From Mycolicibacterium gadium (GTDB lineage: Bacteria; Actinomycetota; Actinomycetes; Mycobacteriales; Mycobacteriaceae): a DNA stretch of 64,000 nucleotides. This document shows, piece after piece, positions 7,670 through 16,747 of this stretch. The number at the start of each line of letters is the position of its first letter. The first letter of the stretch is position 1. The notes below the pieces were generated by a model. That model was not told where the DNA came from and searched no databases. It worked only from the letters and a program-made list of their open reading frames with translations. The stretch is taken from NCBI RefSeq assembly GCF_010728925.1, contig NZ_AP022608.1, positions 4,154,001 through 4,218,000 of the forward strand, given 5' to 3'. Both the position numbers and the translations under genes were made by a program.

Positions 7670-8452
7670 ATGCGTCAGCACCAGCGGTGGGCGAATTCGG
7701 GGAGTCTGCGCGGACGGATGCGAGTCGCGCTCGCGCTGTCCTCGGCAGCTGTCCTCGCAGTCGGTACGGCCTGCGGCGGTGAGTCAGCGGCCCCCACCGA
7801 GGATTCCACTGCCGAGGCGTCGGCCACGTCGACGTCGAGCGCCCCGCCGCCACCGCCGACTCCGGCGCCCGTCGCCGCCGCCAAGCTCCCGGAGTTGCTG
7901 CCGAGCCTCGAGGAGCTCAAGACCATCATGGACAACCCGCAGTTGATCGAGGGGCCGAACTCAACGGGTGTGGCTGTGCCGGATCCCAGCCAGCAGGTGT
8001 ACGAGCCGGAGAACTGCGCCAGCTCCTTCAGCGGCGGCGCACCGCCCGCCTATGAAGGCACCGGCTACCGGAAGTTCCACGGCGCCAGCCAAGTCCAGTC
8101 GCCGACGCCTTCGCTCATGCTCGGCGAGTCGGTGGTCACCTTCGACAGCGCGGCGGCCGCGCAGCGCGCCCTGGCCAACTACGTCGAGCAGTGGCGGCGC
8201 TGCGCGAACAAGCAGTTCGTGTGGAAGATGATTGTGCAGGGCCAGCAGGCGGCGTTCACGCTGGGCGAGCCGGTCGACGCCGGCGGCGGCGTCACGTCGT
8301 TGCGCAACGTCAACGACAATTCGCCGGTCGCCGTCACCCGAGCCATCGCGGCGAAGAACAACGTGCTGGTCGATGTGCAGATCATGGGCAGCAACCTCGC
8401 CGAGCAGAACGTGACGATCGCCAACCGGATCCTGGAGAAGATCCCGAACTGA
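7670..8452 (+). CDS. PknH_C-type sensor-domain lipoprotein
   Basis: This 260-residue exported protein has a basic N-terminus, a hydrophobic stretch ending in VGTAC (weak lipobox), a Thr/Ser/Pro/Ala linker at about 45-75, and a C-terminal domain like the extracellular domain of the kinase PknH. It shares the landmarks PENCASSF, YVEQWRRCANK and NVLVDVQIMG with the ectodomain of the kinase encoded at 10190-11935. The domain binds an unknown ligand through disulfide-stabilised folds. It is divergent from the oxidoreductase and convergent with the DUF7373-type lipoprotein. Confidence 0.82.
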   Translation: MRQHQRWANSGSLRGRMRVALALSSAAVLAVGTACGGESAAPTEDSTAEASATSTSSAPPPPPTPAPVAAAKLPELLPSLEELKTIMDNPQLIEGPNSTGVAVPDPSQQVYEPENCASSFSGGAPPAYEGTGYRKFHGASQVQSPTPSLMLGESVVTFDSAAAAQRALANYVEQWRRCANKQFVWKMIVQGQQAAFTLGEPVDAGGGVTSLRNVNDNSPVAVTRAIAAKNNVLVDVQIMGSNLAEQNVTIANRILEKIPN

Positions 8453-8459
8453 GCGCTGG

Positions 8460-9704
8460 CTACCCGCCCAGCATCAGGTATTGGGCCGCGATCTGCTGAT
8501 GGGCGTTGTTCAGATCGCGGGCAACCGCTTTGAACGTGTACCGGTCCTTGGTGCCGACGCACCAGTGCCGCGCTATCAGTGAATCCGCGTCTTCCGTGCG
8601 CACGCACCGGGTGCCCGCGAGGCCCGGCACCGCGGCGGCGGCTTGGCCCGCCTGGCGCGCTACGACGTCGTCGCCGAGTGTCTGCGCAAGCTGTTGCGCG
8701 GCCGCCCCGTCACGGGCCTGATAGAGCGTCGTCTGGCTGACCGCCACGGCGTCGACCCCGGCGTCCTGCATCGCGGTGCCCACCTGAATCGGGTTGTCCT
8801 CCAACTGCAGTGCCGCTGCCGGGTCGTAGTCGGCGTCCGACATCGTGTCCCCCTGCCCGGGTTTGATCGGCACAGTCCGGGCCAGCAGACCCGACGGGTC
8901 CCGCGGCAGCGCCGCCAGCGGCGCCGGCTCGGTGCGCACGAACGTGTCGATCAGTGGGCCCTGCAGATCGAGGACGCGGCCCGCCAGTTCGGCGGCCCGA
9001 TCCGGCGTGGCGAACTGGACCACCTGGATCAGGACATACGGCCCACGGGAACTGACGACAGTCAGCTCTTCCACGCTCGCGGTGCCCTCGAGACGTTTCA
9101 TCAGCGCTCCGGTCGCCTCGGGGTGACCCGGAATCGGCACCGCCCGGATCGGTTCCGTCATCGCCGCGCTGGCGCCACCGTCGACGATGTTCAACGCCCC
9201 CGAGGCCAAGCCCTCGGCCGCCTCCGTTGCGGTCTGCGGAAACGGATACTGCAGGACCGCATTGCGCAGCAGCGTCGCGTCGCCCGGGTTGGCCGACGTC
9301 CGTTCACTGACGAAGCCGGCGACGAGCGGCAGCGAGGGGAACCTGGCCAGCATCGCCGGCCAGACCACCTGCACGACCTCATTGCGGCGCTGCAGGACCT
9401 TTGCGGGTGCCGCCCCGATCTGGGTCAGCGCGGGGTCGACCTGCCACGGCCCGACCACGAAGCCCGCCATCCGCCTGCCCTCGACAAGCTGCCCCGCCTC
9501 ATCGGTGCCCGCCTGTCCCAGGGGCGGCCGCGGCGTCGTCGGGTAGGAGCCGGGGTCGAGCGCCGACGGATCGACCGTTGGTGCCGTCCCCTGCACCGCG
9601 GTGCCGTCGACAGTGCTACCACACGCGGCCAGCAGCAGCGCGACCGTCAAGGCCGCCAACGCGATTCGCACTACCGCACACCACTGGGCATGCAGACGCG
9701 CCAT
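8460..9704 (-). CDS. DUF7373-type lipoprotein
   Basis: The 414-residue protein has a signal peptide and lipobox LLAAC, then a two-domain exported part. It is a paralogue of the protein at 49768-51066, sharing NYPT/SYPT-RP-PPLG, KGRLVEG/GQLVEGRRMA, VGPWEVD/VGPWQVD, GLLARTVP and the end AHQQIAAQYLML. Function is unknown; members occur as mycobacterial surface lipoproteins. The ATG at 9704 overlaps the upstream gene by 34 nt and has a GAGGA site; a GTG at 9671 just inside that gene's stop would leave a cleaner signal peptide. Confidence 0.82.
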   Translation of the reverse strand: MARLHAQWCAVVRIALAALTVALLLAACGSTVDGTAVQGTAPTVDPSALDPGSYPTTPRPPLGQAGTDEAGQLVEGRRMAGFVVGPWQVDPALTQIGAAPAKVLQRRNEVVQVVWPAMLARFPSLPLVAGFVSERTSANPGDATLLRNAVLQYPFPQTATEAAEGLASGALNIVDGGASAAMTEPIRAVPIPGHPEATGALMKRLEGTASVEELTVVSSRGPYVLIQVVQFATPDRAAELAGRVLDLQGPLIDTFVRTEPAPLAALPRDPSGLLARTVPIKPGQGDTMSDADYDPAAALQLEDNPIQVGTAMQDAGVDAVAVSQTTLYQARDGAAAQQLAQTLGDDVVARQAGQAAAAVPGLAGTRCVRTEDADSLIARHWCVGTKDRYTFKAVARDLNNAHQQIAAQYLMLGG

Positions 9705-10141
9705 CCGTCCTCGCGGACCAGCTTCAAGTCGAGGGTCTTGCGTCCCAGCAGTTCGTTCTGGGCATCGACGGTCGCCGTCGCTTCGTCCCCGAGGATCTGC
9801 ACACTGTTCACGGTCATCGTCGTCAACCCTTGATCAATACGGGTTTTCTTCGTCATCTCCATGACCGGGCCGGTGTACTGGGCCCGCCACGACGGGCACA
9901 TCAGCTCCAGATAGGCGTCCCAGTTCTGCGTGTTGTACGCCTGTTGAAACGCCATCACCGTCTCGCGCACCTGGTCGTCGTCGGACGGTGCGGTGGTCGT
10001 GGTGGTGGCCGCCACCGAGGACTGTGTCGACTCCGCGGTGCTCTCCTGGGCGACAGGAGTTCCGCCGCTTGAGCACGCCGCGCCCATGAGAACCGTGACA
10101 AGCATCGCTCCGATGAGGGCGGATACTCTACGTGCTGCCAT
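9671..10141 (-). CDS. Small NTF2-like lipoprotein
   Basis: The 156-residue protein has an export signal ending in LMGAAC, a Ser/Thr-rich linker, and a C-terminal cone-like domain (VMAFQQAYNTQNWDAYLELMCP, later VQILGDEATATVDAQ and WRVCMPS) that resembles NTF2/DUF4878-type folds found in exported proteins. Two cysteines in that domain could pair. The ATG at 10141 has an AGGAGG site 10 nt upstream. It sits between the kinase and the DUF7373-type lipoprotein on the same strand, so the three are probably one operon. Confidence 0.8.
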   Translation of the reverse strand: MAARRVSALIGAMLVTVLMGAACSSGGTPVAQESTAESTQSSVAATTTTTAPSDDDQVRETVMAFQQAYNTQNWDAYLELMCPSWRAQYTGPVMEMTKKTRIDQGLTTMTVNSVQILGDEATATVDAQNELLGRKTLDLKLVREDGWRVCMPSGVR

Positions 10142-10189
10142 TGACGGCAAACCTCCTGGCTGACAAGAGTTTTCGATAGGTTTCGGTGG

Positions 10190-11935
10190 TCACTGTTGCC
10201 GGGGCACCTTGTTGGCGGTCGCGGTGATCAAGGCCCCGACGTCGCCGGTGCCTGGCGGTCGGCATTGACGGATGTCGATCAGCACGTTGCCGCGGGTGGA
10301 TATGCCGTGCTGGCAGACCGCGTCGCCGGCACCGGAGGTCGCGTCCAACACGAATGCGCCGGCGTTGTTGGTGGGTTGCCCGAACGTCCACTGCAGCGGT
10401 GGCTCGCCCGCTCCGGTGATGGTGACCGTGTTGCCCGCGCAGGCCTCCCAGTCCTGACGCTGCAGCTGCAGCGAGATGCCGGCGCCGCTCGGATCGGGGA
10501 ACGACACCACCGCCTGGATGACGCTATCCTGGGTGATCTTTCGGTACAGCGCACGTAGCGTCTGCACCGCGACCCCGGCGATGCGCGTCTGGCTGTAGAC
10601 CGGCTGTTGTGCCGGCGCCCATGCACCCAGGCACTGCTGATTGTCGATGGTTGCCGAGTCGTTGAGGAGTTCGGTGCCGTCCGATTCGAGGACCACCGCG
10701 GTCTCGCCGGTGTTGCCGGGAATCTCGTTGCCAGTCAACAAGATCGAGCGTAGGACCGAAACGGGCACGTCGGTGGCCGGTGGCCCGGCCACCGTGGTCG
10801 GGACTCCGGATGTCGGTCCACTCTGCGAGGTGGGTGACGCCGGATCGTCGGACGGCCACGCCACCACCGTCACGGTGGCGGCGACCAGCACCGCCACCGC
10901 GGCCGCCGCGCCGATGACCACCGCGCGCCGACGGCGCCGCGGTGCGACAGGCACCGGGGTGGACGGCCCGAAACCCGGTCCCGACTGACCCGGTGGCGGT
11001 CCGCCGGGCATCCAGGGCGTGCCGGAGTCCGCACGCGGGTACGAGCTGACCTCCGCGCCGGATACCGGCGCCAGTAACGTCGGGTTCTGTTGTGCACGTG
11101 GGTCATACAGCGCCGCCGCGGCGGCGGCCGCCAACGCGCTGGCTGAACCGAACCGCTGCCTCGGATCCTTGGCCATCGCGGCGGCGATCACCTGGTCGAG
11201 CGCCGGCGGCAGCGAGGGCACCACGTCGGTGACCCGCGGTGGCGGTTGCTGCAAGTGGGCCATCATCGTGGCCGCCGGCCCGTTGGCTCCCGAATACGGT
11301 GTCTTGCCGGTCAGCAGCCGGTACAGGGTGCAGCCAAGAGAGTAGATGTCGGCGCGGCCGTCGAACTGCATGCCCGACAACACCTCTGGGGCGGCGTAGG
11401 CGATGGTGGCCATGACCGACCCGGTGGCGGTCAGCCCGACGTCGTCCAGCGCGCGGGCGATACCGAAATCGCCGAGTAGCACCCGCTCGTTGGCGTCGGC
11501 AGGTCCCGACAGCAGAAAGTTGGCCGGCTTGATGTCGCGGTGCACGACGTTGCGGCTGTGGGCGAAATCGAGTGCCTTGGCGACTTCGGAGACGATGTGC
11601 ACAGCACGAGGCGGGGTCATCTTGCCATCACGCAGAGCAGCGTCGGCGTCGGTACCGTCGACGAACTGCATCGCGATCCACAACTGCCCGTCGTCGGTCT
11701 GGCCCCGGTCGTAGACCGACACGATCTGTGGGTGATCCAGTGATGCGGCCACGTCGGCTTCGCGCGTGAAGCGCGTCCGGAAGTCGGGGTCACGCGAGAG
11801 TTCCCGGGAGAGCACTTTGAGCGCATCGCGGCGGGGCAGGGTGGGATGTGCGGCCAGATACACCGAGCCCATTCCGCCGGCACCCAGTTCCCGCTCGATG
11901 CGGTAGCCGCCCACCATAGAGCCGTTGGTCAGCAC
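10190..11935 (-). CDS. Transmembrane Ser/Thr protein kinase, PknH-like
   Basis: The 581-residue receptor kinase has a cytoplasmic kinase domain (residues about 10-270) with [10 protein letters not shown], the ATP lysine in DALKVL, catalytic [16 protein letters not shown] in LLGDFGIAR and APE in AYAAPEVL. A Pro-rich juxtamembrane region and one membrane helix ([19 protein letters not shown], about 335-360) lead to a PknH_C-type extracellular domain with conserved Cys at QQCLGAW, WEACAG, AVCQHG and IRQCRP. It phosphorylates Ser/Thr in response to an unknown surface signal. The FHA protein gene lies directly upstream and two lipoprotein genes downstream, all one strand. GTG start at 11935. Confidence 0.93.
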   Translation of the reverse strand: MLTNGSMVGGYRIERELGAGGMGSVYLAAHPTLPRRDALKVLSRELSRDPDFRTRFTREADVAASLDHPQIVSVYDRGQTDDGQLWIAMQFVDGTDADAALRDGKMTPPRAVHIVSEVAKALDFAHSRNVVHRDIKPANFLLSGPADANERVLLGDFGIARALDDVGLTATGSVMATIAYAAPEVLSGMQFDGRADIYSLGCTLYRLLTGKTPYSGANGPAATMMAHLQQPPPRVTDVVPSLPPALDQVIAAAMAKDPRQRFGSASALAAAAAAALYDPRAQQNPTLLAPVSGAEVSSYPRADSGTPWMPGGPPPGQSGPGFGPSTPVPVAPRRRRRAVVIGAAAAVAVLVAATVTVVAWPSDDPASPTSQSGPTSGVPTTVAGPPATDVPVSVLRSILLTGNEIPGNTGETAVVLESDGTELLNDSATIDNQQCLGAWAPAQQPVYSQTRIAGVAVQTLRALYRKITQDSVIQAVVSFPDPSGAGISLQLQRQDWEACAGNTVTITGAGEPPLQWTFGQPTNNAGAFVLDATSGAGDAVCQHGISTRGNVLIDIRQCRPPGTGDVGALITATANKVPRQQ

Positions 11936-12062
11936 TGGCGGGTCCCCCGATGCTCATTTACATGGATGCACCCCGCCGCATTCATGCTCAGCAGTATCAC
12001 GTACGGGCGCGGGCGGCGTCGTCGCAGCCGGTGGGCATGCAGTGGCATCTGGGTCCGTCCGC

Positions 12063-13193
12063 TCAGCGGTCGCCGATGCGGACGAGGACGCTTTCCAGCG
12101 CCGCGGACTCCGCGGCGGATACCTCCCGCTCTGCTTCGACGGCGTTGACGGCATCGACGTCGACGGCGCATGCCGCTGCGGTTTCCTCGACGCTGAGCAG
12201 GGCTCGGTGCCGCGCGGCGTACAGGCGCTGCCCCAGCGTGGCGGCGGGGGCGGTCGCGGCGTGGCACATCAGGTCGCTGTAGGTCCGGCGCACGTCGGAC
12301 AGCGCCAACAGGATCTCGAGCGCCGGCGCGCTGCGCGCGGCGTTGGCGGTGGTGGCGTGCAGCCGGCGTAGCTGCGCCAGCAGCTCGGCGACCTGAACGC
12401 CGAAGTCCCGGTCGTCGACCGGTGGCAGGGCCGCGATCCGCGCGCTCATCCCGTCGAGGGCGATCTTGGCGTAGTCGAGCATCACCTCCAGCTGCACGGA
12501 GTCCGACAGCGTTCCGGTGTCGTCGTCGTCGGGGATCTCGCCCCCGCGGGCCACCAGAGGGATCGTGCCCGACGGCCAGCGCAGGGCCCGTTCGATCTTG
12601 TCGCGGGTGCCCTGGGGAGGCCAGGTGCGCCCGCACTCGAAATCCTCCAGCTCGCCCACGCTGACGCCGCTCTCGTCGCTGAGGCGGCGCGCCGAGTAGC
12701 CGAGCTCTTCGCGGCGCGCGATAACCGCCGCGCCGGCCCGGGTGACGTCTGGGCCGTCCTGCGCTCCGGCCGGGGGCCCGGCGGCCTTCTCCGGCTGCGC
12801 GATGGTGTCGTCGGTGGTGCGTGCCGGCATCACACCGGTGGCCATCATCGTGCCCGCGTCGGGGTCGATGAACGAGAACCGCACCGCGATGCCCTCGGGG
12901 TGACCCAGGTGCAACGTCATGCCGTCCGTCACGGCCACGTTGGAAACCCGTTCGCCGTTGAGGAACACGCCGTTGGTGCTGGCTTCGTCGATGACCACCC
13001 ACTGCGCTCCCGTCGACTCGATCCGCGCGTGCGTTCGGGAGATGCGCGTGTCGTCGATGCGCAGCTGCGCGGGCAGCTCCCTGCCGATGAACACCGGGCC
13101 CTCTCCGGGGCGCAGCACCTCGTCCACCCTCCCGAACCGGACGATCACGATGGGCAGGCCCGGCTCATCGCGGGGGGACTGCGGCGCAGGCAT
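12063..13193 (-). CDS. FHA domain protein with helix-turn-helix-like segments
   Basis: The 376-residue cytosolic protein begins with a forkhead-associated domain (IGRELPAQLRID, RISRTHARIE, STNGVFLNGERV) that binds phosphothreonine. It is followed by an XRE-like segment (IARREELGYSARRLSDESGV and GELEDFECGR, about residues 157-190) and, near the C-terminus, a second HTH-like stretch (RHRALLSVEETAAACAV, then VNAVEAER). It is encoded upstream of the PknH-like kinase on the same strand, so it is a likely substrate or effector, comparable to EmbR with PknH. A GGAAGGAAG site precedes ATG 13193. Confidence 0.87.
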   Translation of the reverse strand: MPAPQSPRDEPGLPIVIVRFGRVDEVLRPGEGPVFIGRELPAQLRIDDTRISRTHARIESTGAQWVVIDEASTNGVFLNGERVSNVAVTDGMTLHLGHPEGIAVRFSFIDPDAGTMMATGVMPARTTDDTIAQPEKAAGPPAGAQDGPDVTRAGAAVIARREELGYSARRLSDESGVSVGELEDFECGRTWPPQGTRDKIERALRWPSGTIPLVARGGEIPDDDDTGTLSDSVQLEVMLDYAKIALDGMSARIAALPPVDDRDFGVQVAELLAQLRRLHATTANAARSAPALEILLALSDVRRTYSDLMCHAATAPAATLGQRLYAARHRALLSVEETAAACAVDVDAVNAVEAEREVSAAESAALESVLVRIGDR

Positions 13194-13267
13194 CGTCTAC
13201 TTCCTTCCAGGCGTCGGGTGGGCCACCGTCCGATTCTGACAGCAGGCACGGGTGGTGTAATCGGCAG

Positions 13268-13924
13268 ATGACCGGCCTCGACCGCAACGGTGCGGTTTTC
13301 GTGCTCACGCTTGGCGACGACGAGAACCGCTTTCACCCCAATCGACTCGCCGCGATCAACGCCTCGCTCGACGAGGTCGAAGCCGCCGAGGGCGCCAAAG
13401 CCGTCGTCACGACCGGCCTCGGCAAGTTCTACTCCAACGGGCTGGATCTGGATTTCATGGCGAGCAACCCGGACGCGTCCGAAGCGAACCTGTTGGACGT
13501 TCATCTGTTGTTCGCCCGTGTCCTGGCCTTTCCGGCACCGATCGTCGCCGCCGTGCAGGGCCACGCGTTTGCCGGCGGCGCGATGCTTGCCTTGGCGCAC
13601 GACCAGATCGTCATGCGGGCCGACCGGGGGTTCTTCTGCCTTCCAGAGGTTGACCTCGGCATTCCGTTCACCCCCGGCATGAACGCGCTGATCCGGTCGC
13701 GACTACCAGTCGCGACCGCTCACGAAGCGATGACGACCGCGCGGCGCTATGGCGGTGAGGACGCCCTGTCGGCAGGCATCGTCGCCGCCACCGCGGGTGA
13801 AGGTGAGGTGCTCGATGTCGCGATCGCGCGGGCCGATGCGCTGGCCCCGAAAGCCGGCGCGGTATTCGGGGCGATCAAGGCCCGGCTCTACGGCGAGGTC
13901 ATCGCCGAACTCAGGGCGGTCTGA
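13268..13924 (+). CDS. Enoyl-CoA hydratase/isomerase family protein
   Basis: This 218-residue crotonase-fold protein is short, like the enoyl-CoA delta-isomerase subgroup. The oxyanion-hole sequences are GLGKFYSNGLDLD (about 55-67) and QGHAFAGGAMLALA (about 97-110); a glutamate in FCLPEVDLGI (about 124) matches the single catalytic acid of isomerase-type members. It probably shifts a double bond or hydrates an enoyl-CoA in lipid breakdown. It is divergent from the FHA gene with a 74-nt gap. Confidence 0.88.
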   Translation: MTGLDRNGAVFVLTLGDDENRFHPNRLAAINASLDEVEAAEGAKAVVTTGLGKFYSNGLDLDFMASNPDASEANLLDVHLLFARVLAFPAPIVAAVQGHAFAGGAMLALAHDQIVMRADRGFFCLPEVDLGIPFTPGMNALIRSRLPVATAHEAMTTARRYGGEDALSAGIVAATAGEGEVLDVAIARADALAPKAGAVFGAIKARLYGEVIAELRAV

Positions 13925-13991
13925 CTCCGCCGATCGGGGGACAGCGGATTCATCCGGCAGGCGGTCCGATCACCGGACAGACGCGTGGACC

Positions 13992-14016
13992 GTTGCGCGG
14001 CATCGTCATGCGCAAC
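13992..14016. repeat. Inverted repeat upstream of small secreted protein
   Basis: GTTGCGC (13992-13998) and GCGCAAC (14010-14016) form a perfect 7-bp inverted repeat with an 11-nt loop, 26 nt upstream of the start of the small exported protein. It could be an operator or an mRNA hairpin in the 5' leader. Confidence 0.4.
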
Positions 14017-14042
14017 AGGTCAAGGACACCGGGAGAATCCAC

Positions 14043-14255
14043 ATGCACGTCTTCACGCGATACATCGCCACCTACATCGTCGTCCCCGCCGGACTGATCG
14101 GCGCGTTCGCACTGGGAACGGCGGCGAATGCCGACGCCGCACCGGTGCACGACAACTGGCAACCGAGCATCGTGGCCACCCCGACCGTCAAGGCACCGAC
14201 CGCTGCCGGTCCGGGCACCAGCCACAGCACCCGCCGTCACATGCTCGGGTACTGA
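14043..14255 (+). CDS. Small secreted protein
   Basis: This 70-residue product has a clear signal peptide: basic start MHVFTRY, a hydrophobic core YIVVPAGLIGAFALG and a cleavage site after ANADA, leaving about 37 mature residues rich in Pro, Thr, Ala and His. No domain is recognisable. A GGGAGA ribosome-binding site lies 6 nt before ATG 14043, which supports translation. It is convergent with the methyltransferase gene, 6 nt away. Confidence 0.7.
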   Translation: MHVFTRYIATYIVVPAGLIGAFALGTAANADAAPVHDNWQPSIVATPTVKAPTAAGPGTSHSTRRHMLGY

Positions 14256-14261
14256 GCCCGC

Positions 14262-15080
14262 TCAGAACGCGTAGCGGTGATACTGCGCCAGGTAGCGCAA
14301 CGACGGCGCCACCGACATCGCGCGGGCCATGGCGCGGTAGTACCAGGCGACGTCCTGGAACGTCGCCGAATCGAAAGGTGACTCCCACGCCAGCAGCCGT
14401 ACCCCCGGCACGGCGTCGAGAATGTCGTCGGGCCGGTTGATCCCCCAGGACAGCGTCGACCCGGACCGGCGAACCACCGCGTTAATCCACTGCGATTTGA
14501 TGCCCAACCGGTTGAACGCGTCGAACTGCAATTCCCCGCCCGCGAAGGTGTCGACGACGCGCCGCAACAATGCGACACCGTCGGACTCGGTGAGATACAT
14601 GGTCAGTCCCTCGGCGATCATCAGCGTCGGTCGGTCCGAGCGCACGTCGGTGAGCCACGCCGGATCTGTCACCGAGGCGGCGATGACGTGATAGTCGTCG
14701 CGACCCGGGAAGAGTCGGCGACGCAGATCGGCGACCTCGGGATAGTCGACGTCGTACCACTGCACGCCGGGACCCGGATCGAGTCGGAACGCGCGCGCGT
14801 CCAATCCGCAGCCGAGGTGTACGACGGTGGCTTCGGGGTGGACCGCGAGAAATTGCCTGGCCCAGATATCGAAATGGGCGCTGCGGGTGGTGACCGACGG
14901 CGAATTGGCTTTGGTGATCGAGGTCTTCGACCAGTCGTAGTCGATGCGGTTGACGATCTCCCTGGCCAACCGATCGCCGAGTATCGGCTTGGGCAGGTCG
15001 GCGTCCAGTGCTTTGGCATACAAGGTGGCCAGCATGGTCTGCGGTGCACCCGAAAGGTCGACGTGCAGTTTCTCGCTCAC
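14262..15080 (-). CDS. SAM-dependent methyltransferase, LCM/PPM1-like family
   Basis: The 272-residue protein belongs to the leucine-carboxyl-methyltransferase-like group (class I methyltransferase fold): VVHLGCGLDARAFRLD is the SAM-binding motif, followed by WYDVDYPEV and MIAEGLTMYL. Mycobacteria contain many such enzymes, some acting on small-molecule or lipid carboxyl or hydroxyl groups; the substrate is unknown. The GTG at 15080 (MSEKLHVDL) was chosen since upstream codons lack family features. Confidence 0.88.
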   Translation of the reverse strand: MSEKLHVDLSGAPQTMLATLYAKALDADLPKPILGDRLAREIVNRIDYDWSKTSITKANSPSVTTRSAHFDIWARQFLAVHPEATVVHLGCGLDARAFRLDPGPGVQWYDVDYPEVADLRRRLFPGRDDYHVIAASVTDPAWLTDVRSDRPTLMIAEGLTMYLTESDGVALLRRVVDTFAGGELQFDAFNRLGIKSQWINAVVRRSGSTLSWGINRPDDILDAVPGVRLLAWESPFDSATFQDVAWYYRAMARAMSVAPSLRYLAQYHRYAF

Positions 15081-15166
15081 GTGTCCGAGGCTAATCGCGG
15101 CGCGATCCAACTCGCCAGCCGTTGAACACTGTACGGCGCGGCGTCCAGCGAATAGCGTTGACATAC

Positions 15167-16105
15167 ATGCGGATCGACGTTCACGCCCACTACTGGACCG
15201 ACCGATATCTCGACCGGCTCGCCGCTCTCGGCAAGACCGACACCGCAACCCAGCGAGGTATCGGTGCAGGCGGCGGCGCCGAGCTCGATGCGCGGCTGCG
15301 GTTGATGGACCGCGCGGGCATCGACATTCAGGTGTTGTCGGCCGCCCCGCAGCTGCCCTACGGCCTCGACACCGAGCGGGCCGTCGCGGCGGCTCACTAC
15401 GTCAACGACGAGTATGCCGCGGTCGTCACCGCACATCCCGACCGCTTCCGTGCCTTTGCTGCCATACCTATGCCGGACGTCGATGCCGCCATCGCCGAAA
15501 TAACACGTGCCACAGATGAATTGGGCATGGTCGGTGTCACGATGAACACCAGCGTGCTGGACCGCGCGATCACCGATCCGGACTTCGAACCGATTTTCGC
15601 CGAACTCGATACCCGCGGCGCGGTGCTGTACCTGCATCCGGCGGGCAACGGCGCCTGCTCCCCGCTGGTGACCGAACACCACATCACGTGGATGGCGGGG
15701 GCGCCGTTCGAGGACACCATCGCCGCGCTGCAGCTGATCACTTCCGGTCACCTGCAACGCTATCCCGGCGTGAAGATCATCTGCTCGCATCTGGGCGGCG
15801 CGCTGCCGATGCTCACCCGCAGGGCCGACGATCACCTCGCGTGGGAGGCGCCCGACACGCCGGAGCCACCCAGCCAGGCGGTACACCGGCTGTGGTTCGA
15901 CACGGTGAGCCACTGCCACGAGCCTGCATTGCGTTGTGCCATAGACACTTTTGGTGCCGACCGGATACTGCTGGGCACCGACTTCCCGTACGAGGACGGC
16001 GATACGTTCGTGCGCGCGGTCGAGTACGTCATGGATGTCGCCGATCCCGGTGAAGCGCACGCAATCCTGGACGCCAACGCCATGGCGTTGTTCCACCTCG
16101 CTTAG
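15167..16105 (+). CDS. Amidohydrolase (ACMSD-like, amidohydrolase_2)
   Basis: The 312-residue TIM-barrel metal enzyme starts with the metal motif IDVHAHYW, has the strand-end histidine in LYLHPAGN, another in IICSHLGGALPM, and the acidic residue in LLGTDFPYE. This pattern fits the aminocarboxymuconate-semialdehyde decarboxylase-like family, which decarboxylates or hydrolyses ring-derived acids with zinc. The exact substrate is not evident. The ATG at 15167 places the HAH motif at residues 6-8, as usual. Its stop overlaps the convergent sigma-factor gene by 4 nt. Confidence 0.9.
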   Translation: MRIDVHAHYWTDRYLDRLAALGKTDTATQRGIGAGGGAELDARLRLMDRAGIDIQVLSAAPQLPYGLDTERAVAAAHYVNDEYAAVVTAHPDRFRAFAAIPMPDVDAAIAEITRATDELGMVGVTMNTSVLDRAITDPDFEPIFAELDTRGAVLYLHPAGNGACSPLVTEHHITWMAGAPFEDTIAALQLITSGHLQRYPGVKIICSHLGGALPMLTRRADDHLAWEAPDTPEPPSQAVHRLWFDTVSHCHEPALRCAIDTFGADRILLGTDFPYEDGDTFVRAVEYVMDVADPGEAHAILDANAMALFHLA

Positions 16106-16719
16106 GCAGCCATCGCGATGTCCTCGGTGAACACCGTCTCCAATGTCGCCAGGTCACCCGAGTGCGCGGCCACCGTCAGCGCCACCACCATCCGCTTCTG
16201 CTCGGCGCCCGTGGGCTCCTCACGGCGTTCTGCGACGAGGCGTTTGCGCGCACGGCTGACGAGTTGGCGTGCGTTCGCCTGCGTCACCTCCACGATCCCG
16301 GCGATCTCGGCGTACGAATAGTCGAACGCCTCGCGCAGCACATAGGCCGCGCGCTCGGGCGGAGACAGCCGTTCGAGCAGGGTGAGCGCGGCGAGTTCCA
16401 GTGCCTCACACTGTTCGATACGACGCTGCGGGTCCGCGTGGGGATCCACCGGATCGGGCAGCCACGGGCTCGCGTGGGTTTCGTGACGCGCACGCGCCGA
16501 CTGCAGTGCGTTGATGCAGAGCCGCTTCGTGGTGGTGGTCAGGAACGCCGGCGGGTCGAGAACGACGTCGCGATCGCAGGTCTGCCACCGCACCCACGCG
16601 TCCTGCACGATGTCTTCCGCTGCGGCGCTGTCGTTCAGGATCCGAAAAGCGATGCCGAACAGGCGTTCCCGGCACAATGAGAACGTCACCGCGGCGTCCT
16701 CGAGGCTTTGGTGCGACAT
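16102..16719 (-). CDS. ECF sigma factor, ECF41/SigJ-like, with truncated C-terminal domain
   Basis: The 205-residue protein has sigma-2 (RLFGIAFRILNDSAAAEDIVQDAWVRW), the WLPDP linker motif typical of ECF41-type factors, and sigma-4 (LSPPERAAYVLREAF, YAEIAGIVEVTQANARQLVSRARKRL). Relatives continue with a SnoaL-like domain of roughly 90-100 residues that tunes activity; here it stops after its first helix (AAHSGDLATLETVF). ATG 16719 has GGAAGGA at 6-nt spacing; ATG 16725 is too close. The SDR gene just upstream on the same strand fits the oxidoreductase partner common for ECF41. Confidence 0.87.
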   Translation of the reverse strand: MSHQSLEDAAVTFSLCRERLFGIAFRILNDSAAAEDIVQDAWVRWQTCDRDVVLDPPAFLTTTTKRLCINALQSARARHETHASPWLPDPVDPHADPQRRIEQCEALELAALTLLERLSPPERAAYVLREAFDYSYAEIAGIVEVTQANARQLVSRARKRLVAERREEPTGAEQKRMVVALTVAAHSGDLATLETVFTEDIAMAA

Positions 16720-16747
16720 GCTCATTCCTTCCGCTGGATCAGGGCCG

